Positions 1 to 7,113 of a DNA stretch of 64,000 nucleotides are shown here, piece after piece. Position numbers and translations under genes: made by a program. How positions within the stretch are numbered: position 1 is the stretch's first letter; every line of letters begins with the position of its first letter. Source of the DNA: an uncultured Eggerthellaceae bacterium (GTDB taxonomy: Bacteria > Actinomycetota > Coriobacteriia > Coriobacteriales > Eggerthellaceae). The stretch spans positions 124,001 to 188,000 of the forward strand of contig CALULI010000002.1 in assembly GCA_944321455.1 (NCBI GenBank). Direction: 5' to 3'. The notes under the pieces were generated by a model. It made no database searches. It was not told the origin of the DNA and saw only the letters and a program-made list of their open reading frames with translations.

Positions 1-460
1 CATCTTCATCGCAGATTTCCTGGAATGGTGCATAGGATGCAATTTCTTGAGCAATGGTTTCTACCTGCTGAGCATCTTGAAGCTCTACTTCAATAGAAGC
101 AGGGAGTGGGTTTTGCCCATCAAGCTGATCAACAATGTTGGAGTTAGACGTAGTGCTGGAGAAGTCTTCTAATGCCTGATCCTTCGTAGTGAAGGAAACA
201 TTTTGAACATCAGGAAGATTGCGAATGTAGTCCATCACTTCATCAATTTGGTCCTGCTCTGCTTCGTCAGCAACATAGCAGGTGATAGAAACTTGATTTT
301 CTACGGAAGAGACAACGTTGTTAACAACGGCACCACCAACGCAGAAAATACCGATGATCAAAAGCGATAAGAAAATAGTAATGATAGAGCCCAACGTCGT
401 AGAAAGATTACGCGTAAAGCCCGTAAGAGATTCGCGGAAGAAATAGAAAATACTAGACAT
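1..460 (-). CDS. ftsX: Cell division protein FtsX, N-terminal part (runs off the window)
   Basis: Integral membrane partner of the FtsE ATPase; in other bacteria FtsEX activates peptidoglycan hydrolases at the septum. The visible N-terminal ~153 residues start at an ATG at 460 (MSSIFYFF...). They show a short cytoplasmic segment, one hydrophobic helix (about residues 25-50, [16 protein letters not shown] then FCVGG) and the start of the extracellular domain ([15 protein letters not shown]). The start overlaps the ftsE stop by 8 nt (ATGTCTAG), which implies translational coupling. The C-terminal membrane segments lie beyond position 1. The call rests on the ftsE context and the typical FtsX N-terminus. 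Confidence 0.9.
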   Translation of the reverse strand, partial: MSSIFYFFRESLTGFTRNLSTTLGSIITIFLSLLIIGIFCVGGAVVNNVVSSVENQVSITCYVADEAEQDQIDEVMDYIRNLPDVQNVSFTTKDQALEDFSSTTSNSNIVDQLDGQNPLPASIEVELQDAQQVETIAQEIASYAPFQEICDED

Positions 461-1298
461 CGAAACCGTACACCCCCCTGTCCTGGTCACGCATGAGACG
501 ACCGCGATCAAGCGCGATAACACGACGCCTCATGTTGTCAACCATTTCACGGTCATGCGTGGCTACCAAAACGGTAGTGCCCGTACGGTTAATGCGTTCA
601 AGCAAGTCCATAATGCCGCGAGAGTTTTGAGGGTCAAGGTTACCCGTTGGCTCGTCGCAGATCAGCAATGGTGGGCGGTTAACAATAGCACGTGCAATAG
701 AAACACGCTGCTGTTCACCACCTGAAAGCTGATCAGGGCGCTTATCAAGTTTGTCCTGCAAACCAACAAGACGCACTACTTCAGGAACTTGCGTGCGAAT
801 AACGTGACGTGATTTTCCAATTACCTCCAAAGCAAAAGCAACGTTTTCAAAAACGGTTTTGTTTGGAAGCAGCTTAAAGTCCTGGAAAACACAGCCGATA
901 TTGCGGCGAAGATAAGGTACACGCCAATTACGCATGGTGGTCAAATCTTCATCTGCAACATAGATATGACCTTGCGTTGCTTTGATCTCACGGGTGAGAA
1001 GCTTGATGAAGGTCGATTTACCCGAGCCAGAATGGCCTACCAAGAAGACGAATTCGCCAGGGAAAATGTGAAGCGAAATATCTTCCAATGCAGGCTTGGA
1101 AGGCTGAGCAGCATAGATCTTTGTTACATGATCAAAGGTAATTACAGGATTGCCTGTATTTTGGGCGATGGAATCAACGTTGACGACTGGCAACGATTCC
1201 GAAAGCTGGGAAGCAACGCTTGAATGCGATGGCGCAGGTCTTCTCTGCGCGCGGGCACCGTGCTTACCAAGCACCTCCCTACTATGGTCATTTGTCAC
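453..1298 (-). CDS. ftsE: Cell division ATP-binding protein FtsE
   Basis: ABC-type ATPase that works with FtsX at the division site. Walker A GHSGSGKS at about residues 88-95, signature LSGGEQQR near 191, and Walker [13 protein letters not shown] near 211 are all intact. The core domain ([11 protein letters not shown]) only begins near residue 52. The GTG start at 1298 has a well placed GGAG, so a ~50-residue polar N-terminal extension rich in Ser, Arg and Ala is predicted; typical FtsE is about 225-230 aa. Last but one gene of the secA-prfB-transketolase-ftsEX run. A shorter product from an internal start cannot be excluded. Confidence 0.93.
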   Translation of the reverse strand: MTNDHSREVLGKHGARAQRRPAPSHSSVASQLSESLPVVNVDSIAQNTGNPVITFDHVTKIYAAQPSKPALEDISLHIFPGEFVFLVGHSGSGKSTFIKLLTREIKATQGHIYVADEDLTTMRNWRVPYLRRNIGCVFQDFKLLPNKTVFENVAFALEVIGKSRHVIRTQVPEVVRLVGLQDKLDKRPDQLSGGEQQRVSIARAIVNRPPLLICDEPTGNLDPQNSRGIMDLLERINRTGTTVLVATHDREMVDNMRRRVIALDRGRLMRDQDRGVYGFDV

Positions 1299-1343
1299 AG
1301 TATGCTCCGTTCATGTTGTTTATTCTGAGACAAAAAAAGTATA

Positions 1344-2339
1344 TCAGTGTTGCTTGCGTTCCAAAACCCTTTTCACAGCTTGTACAAGTGCTTGTGAATC
1401 TAAGTTGAAATACTCCATCAACTCTTCAAATTCTCCCGACTTGCCAAAACGGTCACGCATGCCCACCAACTCAAGAGGCATTGGGCACTGCTGGGCGCAC
1501 AATTCGCTCACGGCAGAACCAAGACCGCCGTAGATTGAGTGCTCTTCAGCAACAACAGCACATCCCGTTTTTTCAAGCGAAGCAACAATGGTTTCTGCAT
1601 CAAGCGGTTTGATGCTAAAGGCGTCGATCACTTCAGCAGAAATGCCTTCTTCGGCCAAGAGGTCTGCCGCTTTGTTTGCTTCTGCAATTTCAACGCCACA
1701 CGCAATAATTGATACGTCACTGCCTTCACGCAGCACATAGGCGCGTCCCACTTCAAGTTCAACATCAGGCGCATACACGGCAGGAACTGAAGCGCGACCC
1801 ATGCGTACATAGACAGGGCCTGGCGTTTTAGCAGCTAGACGAAGCGCCGAACAGGCTGCGGCGTAGTCTGCAGGAACCAAAACTTTCATGCGAGGAAGAC
1901 CCCTCATCAGCGAAATGTCTTCAAGCATCTGATGCGATCCGCCATCAGGGCCAACCGAAATACCCGCATGCGTTGGGGCAATTTTGACGTTTAAGTTGGA
2001 ATACGCAACGGTGTTGCGGATTTGATCATAGGCGCGGCCCGTACCAAATACGGCAAACGAACCTGTAAAGGCAATGTTGCCCGCAAGGGATAAACCTGCC
2101 GCAACATCAACCATGTTCTGTTCGGCAATGCCAACATTAAACAGACGCTCTTCGTTTTCAGGTGCAGCCTGAGCGAACGCCTTGGTGGTAGTAGAACCAG
2201 TGAGGTCAGCATCAACCGCCACGATAGGCAGACCTTCTGCAGCAAGTTCGGCAAGGGTTTTACCGTATGCGGCGCGTGTTGCCTTTTTTTCTTGAGATTG
2301 TTCAGGACTCGCAAGCTTAACCACGGGATACCTCCCCAT
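1344..2339 (-). CDS. Transketolase, C-terminal subunit (pyrimidine-binding and C-terminal domains)
   Basis: Second half of a split thiamine-diphosphate transketolase of the non-oxidative pentose phosphate pathway. The 331 residues carry the pyrimidine-binding domain with the activating glutamate in the motif FNVGIAEQNM, followed by a transketolase C-terminal domain (GCAVVAEEHSIYGG). Its start overlaps the N-terminal subunit gene by 23 nt, so the two are surely co-translated and should form the active heteromer. It lies between prfB and ftsE, where many actinobacteria have prfB directly followed by ftsE. DXS or another TPP enzyme is less likely because the partner has a typical transketolase N-terminus. 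Confidence 0.92.
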   Translation of the reverse strand: MGRYPVVKLASPEQSQEKKATRAAYGKTLAELAAEGLPIVAVDADLTGSTTTKAFAQAAPENEERLFNVGIAEQNMVDVAAGLSLAGNIAFTGSFAVFGTGRAYDQIRNTVAYSNLNVKIAPTHAGISVGPDGGSHQMLEDISLMRGLPRMKVLVPADYAAACSALRLAAKTPGPVYVRMGRASVPAVYAPDVELEVGRAYVLREGSDVSIIACGVEIAEANKAADLLAEEGISAEVIDAFSIKPLDAETIVASLEKTGCAVVAEEHSIYGGLGSAVSELCAQQCPMPLELVGMRDRFGKSGEFEELMEYFNLDSQALVQAVKRVLERKQH

Positions 2340-3150
2340 TCAATTCTGCCAACGCTTGTTCGGTCTGTTCATCGTTAGGTGCTTTACCGTGCCAGCCGAC
2401 TTGATTTTCCATAAACGAAACACCCTTGCCCTTAACGGTATGAGCAATAACTGCCTTAGGAGCAGGCGTATCGGAATTCTTCAAGGTAGTAAACAGATCA
2501 ATTAAAGCTGCCATGTCATGGCCGTCAACCTCATAGACTTCCCAACCAAAGGAAGCAAACTTATCCTGCAACGTACCGCTTGCACATACCTGATCAACCT
2601 GACCGTCAATCTGTAAGCCGTTCGTATCAACAATAGCAATGAGTGATCCCAGCTTTTCAAACGCGGCAAACGTTGCTGCTTCCCAGACCTGGCCTTCTTC
2701 GCATTCGCCATCACCTAGGACGACAAATACGCGTGCAGGGCTCTTCTGCAGGCGAAGACCTGCTGCAAGACCTGCGCCAATGGACAAACCTTGACCAAGA
2801 GATCCTGTGGAAACTTCAACACCAGGAAGAAGGGTTGAATCAGGATGGCCTTGAAGGCGCGTGCCCAACTTACGCAGCGTTGTAAGCTCTTCTTCGGGGA
2901 AAAAGCCTGCTTGAGCAAGCGCAGCATACAGCGCAGGAGCTGCATGACCTTTTGCCAAGATAAAACGATCACGATTTGGATCATCAGGATTGAGTGGATC
3001 GTAGTTCATAACCCCACCAAAATAGAGGGCAGAAACAATATCCGTACAGGAAAGTGATCCACCAGGGTGGCCACTGCCTGCAGCATGCAGCATCGTAATG
3101 ATGTTTTTGCGCATCTGCAGAGCTTGATCAGTAGCTGCTTGGACGTTCAT
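2317..3150 (-). CDS. Transketolase, N-terminal subunit (TPP pyrophosphate-binding domain)
   Basis: First half of the split transketolase (277 aa). It shows the AAGSGHPGGSLS motif (residues 23-34), KGHAAPALYA, and the TPP/Mg motif GDGECEEG starting near 146 with the second ligand Asn in VDTNGLQ near 177. Length matches archaeal-type and actinobacterial split transketolase N-subunits. The ATG at 3150 is preceded by GAAAGGAAGCC. prfB ends 30 bp upstream, and the downstream subunit starts inside this gene's 3' end. With the 1344-2339 gene it supplies pentose phosphates and erythrose 4-phosphate. Confidence 0.92.
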   Translation of the reverse strand: MNVQAATDQALQMRKNIITMLHAAGSGHPGGSLSCTDIVSALYFGGVMNYDPLNPDDPNRDRFILAKGHAAPALYAALAQAGFFPEEELTTLRKLGTRLQGHPDSTLLPGVEVSTGSLGQGLSIGAGLAAGLRLQKSPARVFVVLGDGECEEGQVWEAATFAAFEKLGSLIAIVDTNGLQIDGQVDQVCASGTLQDKFASFGWEVYEVDGHDMAALIDLFTTLKNSDTPAPKAVIAHTVKGKGVSFMENQVGWHGKAPNDEQTEQALAELNGEVSRG

Positions 3151-3180
3151 GGCTTCCTTTCATCTGAAGCAAATATCGTA

Positions 3181-4263
3181 TTACTGTGATGCCTTCCAGC
3201 GGTGATACCCAATAACAAACTGATCAATATCACCATCAAGAGCAGCATCAACATTGCTACTTTCGATATTACTACGGGTATCCTTGATCAGTCGATACGG
3301 ATAGAGCACATAATTGCGAATTTGGCTGCCAAAGGAGTTTTCCATCTTGGCTCCTTTGAGCTCTGCCAGTTCGGCTTCACGCTTTTGTTCCTCTAGTTCG
3401 TAGAGCTTGCCGCGCAAAACACGGAAGGCTGCTTCTTTGTTTTGCAGCTGAGATTTTTCGTTTTGACAGGTGACCACAATGCCTGTTGGAATGTGCGTCA
3501 GGCGAACAGCGGAGTCGGTGGTGTTAACACTTTGTCCGCCAGGACCGCTGGAACGATACACGTCAACGCGAACATCGTTAGGGTCAATTTCGATTTCAAT
3601 ATCGTCGTCATCAAGCACTGGCACTACCTCGACAGCGGCAAAGGTGGTATGACGGCGCTTTTTATCGTCGGTAGGCGAAATACGCACCAAACGATGCACA
3701 CCCGTTTCACTGCGAAGCATGCCATAGGCATTTTTGCCCTCAACTTGGAAACTCACATGGTCCAGACCAATGCCTTCACCAGGAACAAGATCGAGCACCT
3801 TGTACTTCCAGCCCTTCAGTTCCGCATAGCGGGTATACATGCGATAGAGCATTTCCGTCCAGTCCTGAGCCTCAAGTCCGCCGCTGCCAGGATTGATAGA
3901 AATAATGGCGTCGGCTGAATCGTAGCGGCCCGTAAACCAGGATTCCAGCTCAAAGGCATCAAGGGTTTGTGAAAGCGTCTTAAGATCACTGTCAAGCTCG
4001 TGCGCAAACGATTCATCTTCTTCGGCAAGCTCTGCTGCCGTTTTGATGTCATCAAGCAGCGAGCAGGCTTTGTCGTAGCGATCAATTACATCGCGCAGAT
4101 CAGAAGCCTGCTTTGAAATGCGCTGTGCCTGGTCGGTGTTATTCCAGAAATCAGGAGAGGCAATCTGGCTGTCCAGATCTGCCAGCGTTTGCTGTTTGTC
4201 ATCAATATGCAAATAGACGCGTGCGTCACTAAGACGCTTTTCAGCCTCTTCAATCGTAATCAT
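3181..4263 (-). CDS. prfB: Peptide chain release factor 2
   Basis: Releases nascent peptides at UGA and UAA. The catalytic GGQ is present at about residues 242-244 (SSGPGGQSVN) and the domain order is normal. The reading frame is continuous, so the programmed +1 frameshift that autoregulates E. coli prfB is absent. The stop-codon recognition tripeptide, usually SPF, reads SPT here (VRISPTDDKKRRHTTF, about 196-198). The start is uncertain: ATG at 4263 has AGGA 13 nt upstream, while an in-frame TTG at 4272 has it 4 nt upstream. It follows secA with almost no gap. RF1 is encoded separately at 32478-33536, and PrmC, which modifies the GGQ, at 31509-32444. Confidence 0.96.
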   Translation of the reverse strand: MITIEEAEKRLSDARVYLHIDDKQQTLADLDSQIASPDFWNNTDQAQRISKQASDLRDVIDRYDKACSLLDDIKTAAELAEEDESFAHELDSDLKTLSQTLDAFELESWFTGRYDSADAIISINPGSGGLEAQDWTEMLYRMYTRYAELKGWKYKVLDLVPGEGIGLDHVSFQVEGKNAYGMLRSETGVHRLVRISPTDDKKRRHTTFAAVEVVPVLDDDDIEIEIDPNDVRVDVYRSSGPGGQSVNTTDSAVRLTHIPTGIVVTCQNEKSQLQNKEAAFRVLRGKLYELEEQKREAELAELKGAKMENSFGSQIRNYVLYPYRLIKDTRSNIESSNVDAALDGDIDQFVIGYHRWKASQ

Positions 4264-4278
4264 GATGTGCAAGCTTTC

Positions 4279-7041
4279 CTAATTTCTATGAGCACCGTGG
4301 CACTTTTTGAACTTCTTGCCTGAACCGCAAGGGCAAGGATCATTGCGACCCACATTAGCATAAGGATCATCCTTGTCCTTGACCACCGTCTTTGCCTTTT
4401 CAGGTGCGTTAGTTTGTACCTGCTGAGGCGCTGAAGGAGCTGTTGATGCAGCGGCTTGTGCTGCAGCAGCGGCAGGTGCTGCTGTCGAAGACGTGTTAAG
4501 CGTTTCTTCAGGGTTGGAGTAGCTAACCTTGCCATCCAGCGGATTTTCCTGTTCAGGCAGCGGCTCAACCACAAGAGGAGCACGCAGCAAGAAGCGCAGA
4601 AAGTCTTCGTAGATAGAAGACGTCAGGGCAGCAAAGGAGCGGTGAGCTTCTTCGCGATATTCGGTCAAAGGATCGCGCTGACCATAGGCACGCAGGCCAA
4701 TGGATGACTTCAAGTAGTCCATTTCTTGCAGCTGCGTCATCCAACGTGAGTCAATAAAGCGCAGCATGACTTGGGACTGAATATCATCAAAGATAGGACC
4801 AACCTGGCTTGCCTTTTCGTCATACTTTTCCTGGAAGATAGCGCAAAGCTGATCGATCAACTCATCAACATCATCGTCATGATCAATCTCTTCAGCCTTC
4901 AGTTCGGAGTCTCCCGTCATCTGAGAGAGCCACTGATCCAAGGTTTCAAAATCCCAGTCATCACTTGGCTGCTTAGGAGAACACGACTCAAGAACGTGAG
5001 CAGATACGGCATCAGAAATAATTTCAGGAATGCGATCGCCCATCTTCTTGCCATCTAAGATAGCGTTACGTTCCTCATAGATTGCCTTACGCTGCAAGTT
5101 CATAACGTCGTCGTATTCAAGAACATTTTTACGCAGAGCAAAGTTTGAGGATTCAACCTGACGCTGAGCCGTCTCAATAGCCTTGGTTACCATGGAAGCC
5201 TGAATAGGCATGTCTTCTGGCAACGAGGTCTTTTCCATCATGCGAGAGACCGATTCCATCTTTGCGCCACCAAACAGACGCATCAGATCGTCTTCAAGCG
5301 AAAGATAGAACTGTGTCACGCCCGGGTCACCTTGACGACCAGAACGACCACGGAGCTGGTTATCAATACGTCTACTTTCGTGACGTTCCGTGCCAATAAC
5401 ACACAAACCGCCCGCGGCAAGAACTTCTTTGTTTTCCTTTTTGGTGATGGCTTCTGCCTTAGCAAGCGCCTGTTCTTCCTGTTCGGGTGTGGGCTCTTCA
5501 TCTTCGTCAAGCATGCCGATCAAGAATTCGTGAGCCAATACCTCAGCGTTGCCGCCCAGCAAAATGTCCGTACCACGACCAGCCATGTTGGTTGCAATGG
5601 TAACCGCACCCTTGCGGCCTGCCTGAGCAACAATGGATGCTTCGCGTTCATGGTTTTTAGCGTTCAAGATTTCGTGCTGAATACCACGCTTGGAAAGCAA
5701 ACGGCTCAAGCGCTCTGAACTCTCAATGGAAACGGTACCAACCAACACGGGCTGGCCGTTAGCATGGCGCTCAACAATATCATCAGCAACCGCATTGAAT
5801 TTTGCATCAATGGTGCGATATACCAAGTCGTTTTTGTCATCACGAATAACGGGCTTATTAGGAGGAATTGCCATAACAGGCAGCTTATAAATTTCGCGGA
5901 ATTCCGCGTCTTCTGTCATAGCAGTACCCGTCATGCCAGAAAGCTTGTCATAAAGACGGAAGTAGTTCTGCAAGGTAATGGTTGCCAGCGTCTGGTTTTC
6001 TTCGCGAACACGCAAGCCTTCTTTAGCTTCCAAAGCCTGGTGAAGACCTTCAGAATAGCGACGGCCTTCCATGATACGACCCGTGAATTCGTCAACAATT
6101 TTGACTTCGCCATTCACAACAACGTAGTCAACATCGCGCTTGAACAAGAACTGTGCGCGCAGTGCTTGCTGCAAGTGATTAGGCAGCTGACCGTTAGGGT
6201 CACCGTATAAGTCTTCAATACCCAGCTGGAATTCGATCTTTTCAAGACCTTCTTCCGTTGCGTAGATAGTGCGCTTAGCTTCGTCCATTTCGAAGTCAAC
6301 GCCCTCTTTCAAGGAAGGCATAACGGTAGCGAAGCGCTGATACATATCAGCGGCACGATACCCTGCACCAGAAATAATCAGCGGCGTACGCGCTTCGTCA
6401 ATAAGGATGGAGTCAACTTCGTCTACGACGGCAAACGAATGACCGCGCTGCACACGCCTGTCAGCGCGATTGACCATGTTGTCGCGCAGATAGTCAAAGC
6501 CGAATTCGGAATTGGTACCGTAGGTAACATCAGCCTGGTAAGCAACTCGCTTTTTGTCAGGAAGCATACCGCTTTGCAGAAGGCCTACCTTCATGCCCAA
6601 GAAGCGATAAATCTGACCCATCCACTGGCTGTCGCGCAGTGCCAAGTAATCATTGACCGTAACAATGTGAACGTTGTTGCCAGGCAAGGCATTAAGATAG
6701 CCCGCCAGGGTTGAAACAAGCGTTTTACCTTCGCCCGTTTTCATTTCAGCAATCTTGCCGTCATGTAAGGCCATAGCGCCAATGAGCTGAACGTCAAAGT
6801 GGCGAAGACCAATGGTGCGCCTACTTGCTTCACGAACAACCGCAAATGCTTCGGGAAGCAGATCATCAAGATCTTCCCCGTCTTTGAGGCGAGCACGGAA
6901 TTGGTCGGTCATTCCTGCCAATTCAGCATCAGTTTTTTTCTGGATTTCAGGTTCAAGAGCGTTGATGGTTTCCACAACGCGTTCGTACTTTTTAAGAGGT
7001 CTGTTTTCTCCTACACTTAGCAGTTTTGAAAAAAGTCCCAT
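4279..7041 (-). CDS. secA: Preprotein translocase ATPase SecA
   Basis: Motor ATPase that drives secretory proteins through SecYEG. From the ATG at 7041 (MGLFSKLLS, the usual SecA start) the protein is 920 aa; a GTG 10 codons upstream is less likely. Walker A MKTGEGKT lies near 100-107, a DEVD-type Walker B (VVDEVDSIL) near 205-215, and helicase motif NMAGRGTDI further on. After an Ala/Ser/Thr-rich linker the C-terminus ends in the zinc-binding SEC-C motif CPCGSGKKFKKCHG, which binds SecB or ribosomes in other species. First gene of the secA-prfB-transketolase-ftsEX run. Confidence 0.98.
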   Translation of the reverse strand: MGLFSKLLSVGENRPLKKYERVVETINALEPEIQKKTDAELAGMTDQFRARLKDGEDLDDLLPEAFAVVREASRRTIGLRHFDVQLIGAMALHDGKIAEMKTGEGKTLVSTLAGYLNALPGNNVHIVTVNDYLALRDSQWMGQIYRFLGMKVGLLQSGMLPDKKRVAYQADVTYGTNSEFGFDYLRDNMVNRADRRVQRGHSFAVVDEVDSILIDEARTPLIISGAGYRAADMYQRFATVMPSLKEGVDFEMDEAKRTIYATEEGLEKIEFQLGIEDLYGDPNGQLPNHLQQALRAQFLFKRDVDYVVVNGEVKIVDEFTGRIMEGRRYSEGLHQALEAKEGLRVREENQTLATITLQNYFRLYDKLSGMTGTAMTEDAEFREIYKLPVMAIPPNKPVIRDDKNDLVYRTIDAKFNAVADDIVERHANGQPVLVGTVSIESSERLSRLLSKRGIQHEILNAKNHEREASIVAQAGRKGAVTIATNMAGRGTDILLGGNAEVLAHEFLIGMLDEDEEPTPEQEEQALAKAEAITKKENKEVLAAGGLCVIGTERHESRRIDNQLRGRSGRQGDPGVTQFYLSLEDDLMRLFGGAKMESVSRMMEKTSLPEDMPIQASMVTKAIETAQRQVESSNFALRKNVLEYDDVMNLQRKAIYEERNAILDGKKMGDRIPEIISDAVSAHVLESCSPKQPSDDWDFETLDQWLSQMTGDSELKAEEIDHDDDVDELIDQLCAIFQEKYDEKASQVGPIFDDIQSQVMLRFIDSRWMTQLQEMDYLKSSIGLRAYGQRDPLTEYREEAHRSFAALTSSIYEDFLRFLLRAPLVVEPLPEQENPLDGKVSYSNPEETLNTSSTAAPAAAAAQAAASTAPSAPQQVQTNAPEKAKTVVKDKDDPYANVGRNDPCPCGSGKKFKKCHGAHRN

Positions 7042-7113
7042 GATCTCACTTTCTCTTATGTTGAATCTCACTGTATCACAGACACCCTTATCGGACGTAT
7101 TGCTGCATCCAAA

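Noticed and set aside
3181-4272. Programmed frameshift in prfB
   Set aside because: The RF2 frame is continuous from the start through the N-terminal domain, with no in-frame UGA near codon 26.
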